Below, one piece after another: positions 23,678-30,644 of a DNA stretch of 64,000 nucleotides. Where the stretch lies: contig CAZKVJ010000011.1 of assembly GCA_964556225.1 (NCBI GenBank), positions 1 to 64,000 of the forward strand. Reading direction: 5' to 3'. The notes beneath the pieces were generated by a model. The model saw only the letters and a program-made list of their open reading frames with translations. It was not told where the DNA came from and did no database searches. Made by a program: the position numbers and the translations under genes. This stretch comes from CAZKVJ01 sp964556225. GTDB taxonomy: Bacteria > Actinomycetota > Acidimicrobiia > Acidimicrobiales > Ilumatobacteraceae. Each line of letters begins with the position of its first letter. Positions within the stretch are counted from its first letter, which is position 1.

Positions 23678-25087
23678 TCAGCGCGGCGCGCCGGGCGCCA
23701 CCAGGGGCCAGGGCCGGGTGCGCTCCATTACCAGCGCGAGGTCGAGCAGCAGCGGCTCGGTGAAGTGCCGCCCGACCACCTGAAGCCCCACGGGCAGGCC
23801 GTCGAGCTCGCCGGCCGGGATGGAGATGGCCGGGTTCCCGTGCAGGTTCGCCGGGAACGTCAGTCGCCCGTTCACCCCTGCGCCACCTTGGATGCCACCG
23901 AACGTGTCCGGCAGCGGGCCGTCGGCGTCGAACGCCACGTCGGGGTTGCTGGCCGTGATCACCAGGTCGACGCCCTCTCCCAGGTCGAAGATCTGGGCCA
24001 TGCGCTCGTTCAGCTCCATCCGGCGCCGCTCGATCCGGGCGCGGGCCTCGGCGCTGTAGAGCCCGGCGGTGGAGTCGACGCCGTAGCGGATCTCCGGGGT
24101 GAGATCGTCCGCGCAGCCGGGCCACGCATCGCCCAGCTCGGCGTGGATCGCGATCATCCCGCTGATCGACCAGGCGCCGCCCATCCGTGGCAGCGAGGTG
24201 TCGATGCCGTCGATGCGCACCAGGTGGGCCGCCTCGATGAGCTCGGCGGCGGCGCCTTCGAGCACCTCCCACATGGCCGGCGACACCACCGCGCCGCCCC
24301 AGTCCGCCGCGACCGCCACCCGCAAGCCGTGCAGCGCGGTGCTGTGCCGGCCGAGGTTGGCCTCCCACCCCTCGACGCGCGGCAGGCTGAACGGGTCGCG
24401 CGGGTCGTGCCCGTTGCACACGTCGAACCACCGGGCCGTGTCGCGCACGCTGCGAGCCACGCACCCGACGGTCACGGTGTGGTTGCCCGACAGGCTGCGC
24501 GGCCCGCGGGGGATCCGCCCGTAGGTGGCCTTCAGGCCGACCAGCCCCGTGAAGCCGGCCGGGATCCGGATCGATCCGCCCCCGTCGCCGGCGGTGGCGA
24601 TGGTGAGCAGCCCACCGGCGACGGCCGCGGCCGAGCCACCGGACGACCCGCCCGGGGTGCGGTCGAGGTCCCAGGGGTTGCGGGTGACGCCGTGCAGGAC
24701 CGTCCGGGTCAGGTTGACCCCGCCGAACTCCGATGCCGTCGTCTGCCCGGCGAGGACGGCGCCGCCGTCACGGACCAGCCGGTCGACCATGATCGAGGTG
24801 TGCTCGGCTACCCGGTCGGCGAACACGACGCAGGCCTCGGTGTCGGGCCAGCCGGCGACCTGATCGAGCTCCTTGACGCCCAGCGGCACGCCGCCGAACG
24901 GCATCGACACGTCGGCGGCCGCCGCAGCGCGCTCGGCCTGCTCTCGGTCGAGGTGGCTGAACGCGTTCAGCTCGCTCGCCTCGATCGCTGCGAATGTCGC
25001 TGCCAGCTCCTCGCTCGGTGAGCGCTCGCCCCGGCGGAACGCCTCGACCAGCGAGCACGCATCTCCCTGCCACGGTGTGTCGACCAT
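23678..25087 (-). CDS. Amidase signature family hydrolase
   Basis: A 469-residue amidase with the Ser-cisSer-Lys triad: lysine in GVKELDQ near residue 72, the glycine/serine signature GGSSGGSAAAVAGG, and the nucleophile serine in GDGGGSIRIPAG. The C-terminal NLHGNPAISIPAG, LPVGLQVVGRHFTEPLLL is standard. It should hydrolyse an amide, possibly an acyl-amide or Glu-tRNA-like substrate, but as gatB/gatC are absent it is not a GatA by context. ATG 25087 follows TACCGT (complement of 25095-25100) by 7 bases. Divergent from the thioesterase; followed by the MFS gene. Confidence 0.9.
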   Translation of the reverse strand: MVDTPWQGDACSLVEAFRRGERSPSEELAATFAAIEASELNAFSHLDREQAERAAAAADVSMPFGGVPLGVKELDQVAGWPDTEACVVFADRVAEHTSIMVDRLVRDGGAVLAGQTTASEFGGVNLTRTVLHGVTRNPWDLDRTPGGSSGGSAAAVAGGLLTIATAGDGGGSIRIPAGFTGLVGLKATYGRIPRGPRSLSGNHTVTVGCVARSVRDTARWFDVCNGHDPRDPFSLPRVEGWEANLGRHSTALHGLRVAVAADWGGAVVSPAMWEVLEGAAAELIEAAHLVRIDGIDTSLPRMGGAWSISGMIAIHAELGDAWPGCADDLTPEIRYGVDSTAGLYSAEARARIERRRMELNERMAQIFDLGEGVDLVITASNPDVAFDADGPLPDTFGGIQGGAGVNGRLTFPANLHGNPAISIPAGELDGLPVGLQVVGRHFTEPLLLDLALVMERTRPWPLVAPGAPR

Positions 25088-25129
25088 GGAAGGGACGGTA
25101 GTCGCCGCTTCCGTAGAGTCACCGCCCGT
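25088..25129. promoter_or_regulatory. Divergent leaderless promoters (amidase / thioesterase)
   Basis: In 42 bases lie TACCGT on the minus strand (complement of 25095-25100, 7 bases from the amidase ATG) and TAGAGT on the plus strand (25114-25119, 10 bases from ATG 25130). Each gene's -35 region must lie within or beyond the other's box, so the two promoters probably compete. Confidence 0.6.
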
Positions 25130-25975
25130 ATGGACACACGCGGCTTCCTCGGGCTCCGCCAGAGCCACAACCCCTACCGGTGGTGGCTGGAGGTGACGCC
25201 CAGCGTGTCGACCTGGGGCGGCTTTCTGTTCGGCGGCTGTGGGCTCGGTGCCGCCATCTCGGCCATGGAGGGCACCAGCGAGCGCGACTGTGTGTGGGCG
25301 ACGGCGCAGTACCTCTCCTACGCCCGTCCGGGAGAGGTGATGGACATCGACGTCACGCTGGCCGTGACCGGTCACCAGATGACCCAGGCCCGTGCCGTCT
25401 GCCATGTCGGTGACCGCGAGATCCTGACCGTCAACGCAGCATTGGGTCACCGCCCGCTCGACGTGGCCGGCCAGTGGGAGCAGATGCCAGACGTCCCGAG
25501 CCCGGGGGAGTGCCGGTCGCGCCCGCACCGGATGCCGGTCGAGGGCTCGATCAACGAGAAGCTCGAGCAGCGGCTGGTGAAGGGCCGCGACTTCGAGGAC
25601 CTCGACGGCACGCACGGCGACGGCCAGGTGCTGATGTGGGCCCGGATCCCCGAGGTGATCGAGGGCGTGGATGCCAGTGCGCTGGCGGTGCTCGGCGACT
25701 TCGTCCCGATGGGCGTCGGCCAGGCACTCGGGGTTCGCGGCGGCGGCAACAGCTTGGACAACACGCTGCGCGTCGTGCACCTGGTCTCGACGGAGTGGGT
25801 GCTGCTCGACATCAGGGTGCACGCGGTGGAGCGGGGCTTCGGGCACGGTCTGGTGCACATGTTCGCCGAGGACGGCACGCTCCTCGCCACCGCCAGCCAG
25901 AGCTGCATCGTGCGATTCTGGAAGGGTCCACACGAGCCAGACCAGGCTCGCAACGATCGGGGAGGCTCGACATGA
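25130..25975 (+). CDS. TesB-like acyl-CoA thioesterase (double hotdog)
   Basis: A 281-residue protein that reads as two hotdog halves: an N-terminal half with WGGFLFGGCGLGAAISAME and YLSYARPGEVMDIDV, and a C-terminal half with MWARIPEV, DFVPMGVGQAL, SLDNTLRVVH and ASQSCIVRFW. These are typical of TesB/acyl-CoA thioesterase II, which releases fatty acids from CoA. TAGAGT at 25114-25119 gives a leaderless start. Its stop overlaps the LLM oxidoreductase start in ATGA, so both are on one mRNA; acyl-CoA metabolism is the common theme with nearby dehydrogenase and mutase genes, though this is loose. Confidence 0.82.
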   Translation: MDTRGFLGLRQSHNPYRWWLEVTPSVSTWGGFLFGGCGLGAAISAMEGTSERDCVWATAQYLSYARPGEVMDIDVTLAVTGHQMTQARAVCHVGDREILTVNAALGHRPLDVAGQWEQMPDVPSPGECRSRPHRMPVEGSINEKLEQRLVKGRDFEDLDGTHGDGQVLMWARIPEVIEGVDASALAVLGDFVPMGVGQALGVRGGGNSLDNTLRVVHLVSTEWVLLDIRVHAVERGFGHGLVHMFAEDGTLLATASQSCIVRFWKGPHEPDQARNDRGGST

Positions 25976-26979
25976 CGGACAACACCACGGACGCTCCGCC
26001 CATCCGGCCTGGGATGACCGTGCCGCTGCCGGGTCCGCTGCACACCCACCGCGACCGGCTGGTTGAGCTGGCCGACCTGGGCTACACCGACATATGGTCC
26101 GCGGAGGCCGACGGTGCCGACGCCTTCACCCCGCTGGCGCTGGCCGCCGCGTGGGAGCCTCGCCTGCGGCTCGGCACCGCCATCGTGCCCGCCTACACCC
26201 GGGCGCCGGCGTGCATGGCCCAGTGCGTGGCGTCGATGGCCGATGCCGCCCCCGGCCGGTTCGCCGTGGGCATCGGCTCGTCGAGCAACGTGATCGTCGA
26301 GCGCTGGAACGGCGTGCCGTTCGAGGAGCCGTACCGGAAGGTGCGCGACATGGTGCGGTTCCTGCGCGACGCCCTGACCGGTGAGAAGGTGAAGCGCGCC
26401 TACGACACGTTCGCGATCGACGGCTTCCGCCTGGGCGTTCGTCCGGAGATCCCCCCGCAGATCCTGGTGGCGGCCCTGCGGCCGGGGATGTTGCGCCTGG
26501 CCGGGCGAGAGGGTGACGGCGCGATCATCAACTGGCTGGCGCCCGGCGACGTGCCGACCGTGGTGCGGGAGGTGCACGAAGGCTCCGGCGGCGCGCCGCG
26601 CGAGGTGGTGTGCCGGATCTTCGTGTGTCCGAGCGAGAACACCGAGGTGGTGCGCAAGGCAGCCCGGTTCGCCATCGCGGCGTACCTGAACGTGCCGGTG
26701 TACGCCGCGTTCCACGACTGGCTCGGTCGTGGCCCGGCCCTGCAGGGGATGTGGGATGCGTGGGCAGCGGGCGACCGGGCGGGCGCGCTCGCCGCCATCT
26801 CCGACGAGGTGGTGGACGAGCTGGTGGTGCACGGCTCACCGGCGCAGTGCCGCCGGCGGATCCAGGAGTACTTCGACCAGGGCGTCACCACCAGCACGCT
26901 GGCCGTGCTGGCGCTCGATCCGGAGCTGGACGTGTGGCAGGCCATGAAGGACCTCTCGCCGGCGGCCGCCAGCGCCTGA
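25972..26979 (+). CDS. LLM-class, probably F420-dependent, oxidoreductase
   Basis: A 335-residue luciferase-like monooxygenase-fold protein. Recognisable are LADLGYTDIWSAEADGADAF, LRLGTAIVPAYTRAP, GRFAVGIGSSSNVIVERWNG, PYRKVRDMVRFLRDALTG, PPQILVAALRPGMLRLAG and the C-terminal VVHGSPAQCRRRIQEYFDQGVTT (each a family hallmark). Actinobacterial members of this type mostly use coenzyme F420 rather than FMN. The substrate is unknown. ATG 25972 overlaps the thioesterase stop by four bases. It converges with a 67-codon gene three bases away. Confidence 0.85.
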   Translation: MTDNTTDAPPIRPGMTVPLPGPLHTHRDRLVELADLGYTDIWSAEADGADAFTPLALAAAWEPRLRLGTAIVPAYTRAPACMAQCVASMADAAPGRFAVGIGSSSNVIVERWNGVPFEEPYRKVRDMVRFLRDALTGEKVKRAYDTFAIDGFRLGVRPEIPPQILVAALRPGMLRLAGREGDGAIINWLAPGDVPTVVREVHEGSGGAPREVVCRIFVCPSENTEVVRKAARFAIAAYLNVPVYAAFHDWLGRGPALQGMWDAWAAGDRAGALAAISDEVVDELVVHGSPAQCRRRIQEYFDQGVTTSTLAVLALDPELDVWQAMKDLSPAAASA

Positions 26980-26982
26980 CCG

Positions 26983-27186
26983 CTAGGCGGCCTGGCGCGG
27001 CGCTGGGCGGCGCGGCTCGGTGCTGCCCCTTCGAACGGCCTGCTCGGCGAGCTGGCGACGGATCTCGGCCACGTGGGCGAGGCCCCGCCGCCGGGTGCCG
27101 GCGTCGAGGCGGAACTGCAACGGCACACCGCTGGCATCCAGCAGGCGCAGCTGCTCGGGAGCTGGTGAAGGGGGTGCGCTGGTCAT
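26983..27186 (-). CDS. Small hypothetical protein (67 residues)
   Basis: ATG 27186 to TAG 26983 gives 67 residues beginning MTSAPPSPAPEQLRLLD, with a charged middle (FRLDAGTRRRGLAHVAEIRRQLAEQ, of which GLAHVAEIRRQLAEQ looks like one long helix) and a basic Pro/Arg tail. Codon third positions are GC-rich. No family is recognised; a longer frame to 27288 exists but lacks supporting signals. No convincing promoter or ribosome site. May be a small DNA- or protein-binding factor. Confidence 0.5.
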   Translation of the reverse strand: MTSAPPSPAPEQLRLLDASGVPLQFRLDAGTRRRGLAHVAEIRRQLAEQAVRRGSTEPRRPAPRQAA

Positions 27187-27366
27187 GCCCGCATCATGCA
27201 CAAGGGGTGGTGCAGAGTTCCCCGCAGCCGATGTCGTGGCCGCTCCCCGCGTTCTGGGCACGTGGCGAACGCCCAGGAGCGGTCCCACCAGGACCGATGC
27301 CCAGCGGGGTGTGCCCAGAACGGCGCCAGGGCCAGGGGAGGGGCTGGCGGGTTACGATCCTCATCC

Positions 27367-27741
27367 ATGCCCAAGGACCTCGGCATCACGCTGTACCACA
27401 ACCCGAACTGAAACTCGTCCAGCAATGCCGTGCGCATTGCCGAGGAGCTGGGCGTGCCCGTTCACGTGGTGCTCTACCTGAAGCAGCCACCAGATGCCGA
27501 GACGCTGCGGGCCATCGTCGCCAAGCTCGAGGACCCGGTGACCGACCTGGTTCGCCGCGACGCCAACTTCGCCAAGCTCGGCCTGACCGACGCCGACGTC
27601 GCCACTCCTGAGCAGGTCGTCGACGTGCTCGTTGCACACAAGGCGCTGCTGCAGCGGCCGCTCCTGGTGCTGGCGGACCGTGCGCTGATCGGCCGGCCCA
27701 AGGACCGGGTTCGCGACGCGCTCGTCGCCTACGCGTCGTAG
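27367..27741 (+). CDS. arsC: Selenocysteine-containing ArsC-family reductase
   Basis: Read through TGA 27409-27411, this is a 124-residue ArsC/Spx-family protein: ITLYHNPN-U-NSSSNAV at residues 7-22, with Sec at 15 where glutaredoxin-dependent arsenate reductases have the catalytic cysteine in HNPxC. The other landmarks follow in order: DLVRRDANFAKLGL (first arginine), LLQRPLLVL (second arginine) and LIGRPKDRV (third arginine), matching the arginine triad that binds arsenate in E. coli ArsC. So only the cysteine codon differs. It would reduce arsenate, or another small oxidant, using thiols. TACGAT at 27353-27358 precedes ATG 27367 by 8 bases, so the 14 codons before TGA have their own promoter, and internal re-start at 27430 would lose the active site. 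No other ars genes are near. Confidence 0.87.
27414..27444 (+). promoter_or_regulatory. SECIS-like hairpin for the ArsC UGA codon
   Basis: A perfect 7-bp stem GCAATGC (27422-27428) with GCATTGC (27434-27440) closes a five-base loop CGTGC; CTCG (27414-27417) with CGAG (27441-27444) can extend it across a TCCA bulge. The loop starts 18 bases after the TGA and has G at its second position, both within the rules for bacterial SECIS elements (loop 16-37 bases after UGA, G in the first two loop bases). Confidence 0.7.
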
Positions 27742-27752
27742 CCTCCGCCCCC

Positions 27753-28781
27753 ATGGGGCGGTTCCTCGTCGAGGCCGGACCGGTCCGGGTGCGGACCATG
27801 GTGCCCGGCGACGCCGGTGCGCTCGCGGCGTACCGGAACGACCCTGGCGTCGCGGAGCACCAGAGCTGGCCGGTGCCGTATCCGGCGGCCGCAGCCGGTG
27901 CACTGGTCGCCGACATGGCCGAGCTCGGGGGACCGACCGACGGGGAGTGGGTCCAGCTGGCGATCGCCGACGCGATCAGCGACGCATTGCTCGGCGACGT
28001 CGCCGTGCACCTGTTCGACGGTGGACGCCAAGCCGAGATCGGCTACACGCTGGGCGCCGCCCACCAGGGTCGCGGCCTCGCCACGCGTGCGGTCGGCGCG
28101 GTCGTCGACCACCTGTTCACCGAGGGAGGGGTCCACCGGATCAGCGCGTCGCTCGACCCGAAGAACATCGCCTCCGAGCGCCTGCTCGAACGGCTCGGCT
28201 TCGAGCTCGAGGGTGTCGCACGCGAGGCCGTCTGGCACCGTGACCGGTGGGCCGACGACGCCCGGTGGGGGCTCACCGCACAGGGTCGCGCCGACTGGCT
28301 CGGCCGGCCGCGGTCGGCGCCGACCGTCGTCGAGCTGGTCGAGGTCACCGCCGACAACCTCCGTCAGGTCCTGGCCCTGCGGGTGCAGCACAGCCAGGAG
28401 CGGCTCGTGGCGTCGAACGCCATCTCCATGGCCCAGGTGGCGGTGCCGGATGTCGACGACGGCGAGACGGTGGTGGCGTGGCCCCGCGCGGTGCGCGCCG
28501 ACGGAGAGCTGGTCGGCTTCGTGATGCTCGCTGCACCCACGGCACGCCATCCCGACTGGTACCTGTGGCGGCTGATGATCGACCGTCGCCACCAGCACCG
28601 ACACATCGGTCAGCGGGTGCTGGCGCTGGTCACCGAGCACGTCACAGCCGCCGGAGGGTCGGCACTCGAAGTCGGTTGGGTGCCCGGGCCCGGCTCGCCG
28701 GAGCCCTTCTACCTGGCTGCCGGCTTCGTGCCCACGGGTGAGGTGAGCGACGGCGAGATCGTCGCTCGCCGGTCGTGGTGA
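27753..28781 (+). CDS. Tandem GNAT acetyltransferase
   Basis: A 342-residue protein containing two GNAT domains. The N-terminal one (about 1-185) is RimJ/RimL-like, with EIGYTLGAAHQGRGLATRAV as acetyl-CoA loop and NIASERLLERLGF. The C-terminal one (about 190-342) is diamine/spermidine-acetyltransferase-like, with WYLWRLMIDRRHQHRHIGQRVL and PFYLAAGFVPTGE. Each moves acetyl from acetyl-CoA to an amine; the acceptors are unknown. TAGCCT at 27739-27744 gives a leaderless ATG start 8 bases on, and the first three bases of that box are the arsC stop codon. Confidence 0.85.
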   Translation: MGRFLVEAGPVRVRTMVPGDAGALAAYRNDPGVAEHQSWPVPYPAAAAGALVADMAELGGPTDGEWVQLAIADAISDALLGDVAVHLFDGGRQAEIGYTLGAAHQGRGLATRAVGAVVDHLFTEGGVHRISASLDPKNIASERLLERLGFELEGVAREAVWHRDRWADDARWGLTAQGRADWLGRPRSAPTVVELVEVTADNLRQVLALRVQHSQERLVASNAISMAQVAVPDVDDGETVVAWPRAVRADGELVGFVMLAAPTARHPDWYLWRLMIDRRHQHRHIGQRVLALVTEHVTAAGGSALEVGWVPGPGSPEPFYLAAGFVPTGEVSDGEIVARRSW

Positions 28782-28826
28782 CCTCGCGGCGATAGGGTCG
28801 AGGCGCCGGGGAGGGGGGAGCGAGGC

Positions 28827-30641
28827 GTGTCGACGAGCGGGGGAGCGGGGGCGGTCGGCCCGACCCGAGGAGGGTGGGGCGTGCTCTGGCACACCCTTCG
28901 CTCGCAGCGACGCGGCCTGGGGTTGGGCGTGGCGATCGGCCTGGCGTGGACGCTCGGCAAGGTCGCCGTGCCGCGCCTCACCCAAGCGGCGATCGACCGA
29001 GGCATCGACGGTGACGGCGTGCTGTGGTTCTGGTCGCTGCTGATCATCGTCGCTGGCATCGTCGCCGGGACGTTCACCGCCCTGCGACGGTGGGTGGCGT
29101 TCAAGGAGAGCCGCTGGACGGAGACCCACCTGCGCGAGCGGCTCTTCTCGCACATCCTCGCCCTGCACGTCGGGTACCACGATCGTGCCCAGACCGGACA
29201 GCTGATGAGCCGGGCGTCCAGCGACCTGCAGCAGGTGCAGGCCTTCGTGGTGATGATCCCCCTCACGCTGTCCAACCTGGTGATGATCGGCGCCGTCACG
29301 GTCATCCTGTTCGTGTCCGATCCGCTGCTGGCACTGGTCGCGCTCGCCCCGCTCCCGCTCGTGAACCTCTCGGCCCGGCGGTTCTCCACCCGCATCCATC
29401 CGGCGGTGCTCGCGGTCCAGGCCGAACAGGCACAGCTGGCGACCGTCGTCGAGGAGACCGTCGCCGGGGTGCGCGTGGTGAAGGGCTTCGGTGCCGAGGC
29501 GGTGCAGTCGGCCCGGCTGCGCACCGAGGCCGACGACATCCGCGCCGTGTCGCTCGACGCCGCCCGCGTGCGCAGCCGGTTCCTGCCGATGATCGACCTG
29601 CTGCCGTCCATCGGCCAGATCGCCGTGCTCGGCGTCGGCGGTCACATGGTGCTCGACGGAACGATGACCGTCGGCCAGCTGGTGGCGTTCAACGTGTACG
29701 TCGGTCTGCTCATCTGGCCGCTGCGAAACATCGGGATGACCCTGGCGATGGGTCAGCGGGCTGCCGCCGCACTGGTGCGGGTCCACGAGGTGCTCGCCAC
29801 CGTGCCCGAGATCACCGACGCCCCGCATCCCGTGCCCCTTCCCGAGGTGACCTCGACAGCGGCCGCCGGCCACGTCGTCATGCGCGATGTCCGCTTCGGC
29901 TACGACCCGGGCCGTCCGGTGCTCGACGGGTTCAGCCTCGACGTGCCGGCGGGGACATCGGTGGCGCTGGTCGGTGCCACCGGCTCGGGCAAGTCGACGG
30001 TCGCCCGGTTGCTGCTGCGCTTCTACGACGTGCAAGCGGGGTCGGTTTCCATCGATGGGGTCGACGTGCGCGACCTGCGCCTCGACGACCTCCGGCGGGC
30101 CGTCGGGGTGGTCTTCGAGGACACGCTGCTGTTCCACGACACCGTCGCCGCCAACATCGCCTTCGCCGACCCTGATGCCGGCGAGGCGCGCATCGTCACC
30201 GCAGCCCGCCTCGCCGGCGCGCACGACTTCATCTGCGAGCTGCCGGAGGGCTACGACACGCTCCTGGGAGAGCGGGGCTTCTCCCTGTCGGGCGGCCAGC
30301 GTCAGCGCATCGCCATCGCTCGGGCCATCGTGGCCGATCCGCGTGTCCTCGTGCTCGACGACGCCACCTCTGCGGTGGACCCGTCGAAGGAGCACGAGAT
30401 CCGAGAGGCGATGGGAACGGTGATGCGGGATCGGACCACGCTCGTGATCGCGCACCGCCCGGGCACCATCGCGCTGGCCGACACGGTGGTGCTGGTCGAC
30501 GGCGGTCGGGTGGTGGCGTCGGGTCGCCATGATGAGCTGCTCGAGTCGAGCGCCACCTATCGCGCGGTGCTGGCCGCACTGGCGGCCCGCGTCGAGGGAC
30601 ATCAGGGGGCGGCAGAGCTGGTCGCCGGGGGAGGTGACTGA
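28827..30641 (+). CDS. ABC exporter half-transporter, degenerate-site subunit
   Basis: A 604-residue type IV (ABCB-like) half-transporter: six membrane helices in the first 320 residues and an ATPase with Walker A GATGSGKST, Q-loop region VGVVFEDTLLF (E where Q is usual), signature LSGGQRQR, Walker B VLVLDDATSAVD and H-loop IAHRPGT. The catalytic glutamate after Walker B is aspartate, as in the degenerate subunit of heterodimeric exporters such as TM287/288. The partner follows directly. TAGGGT at 28794-28799 and a GGGAGG ribosome site serve the GTG start at 28827. Substrates are likely hydrophobic compounds or drugs. Confidence 0.9.
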   Translation: MSTSGGAGAVGPTRGGWGVLWHTLRSQRRGLGLGVAIGLAWTLGKVAVPRLTQAAIDRGIDGDGVLWFWSLLIIVAGIVAGTFTALRRWVAFKESRWTETHLRERLFSHILALHVGYHDRAQTGQLMSRASSDLQQVQAFVVMIPLTLSNLVMIGAVTVILFVSDPLLALVALAPLPLVNLSARRFSTRIHPAVLAVQAEQAQLATVVEETVAGVRVVKGFGAEAVQSARLRTEADDIRAVSLDAARVRSRFLPMIDLLPSIGQIAVLGVGGHMVLDGTMTVGQLVAFNVYVGLLIWPLRNIGMTLAMGQRAAAALVRVHEVLATVPEITDAPHPVPLPEVTSTAAAGHVVMRDVRFGYDPGRPVLDGFSLDVPAGTSVALVGATGSGKSTVARLLLRFYDVQAGSVSIDGVDVRDLRLDDLRRAVGVVFEDTLLFHDTVAANIAFADPDAGEARIVTAARLAGAHDFICELPEGYDTLLGERGFSLSGGQRQRIAIARAIVADPRVLVLDDATSAVDPSKEHEIREAMGTVMRDRTTLVIAHRPGTIALADTVVLVDGGRVVASGRHDELLESSATYRAVLAALAARVEGHQGAAELVAGGGD

Positions 30642-30644
30642 GCG

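Noticed and set aside
27430..27741. A 103-residue protein starting at the internal ATG/GTG after the TGA
   Set aside because: It would lack the first strand and the catalytic loop of the ArsC fold, while the upstream codons align with HNPN and have a promoter.
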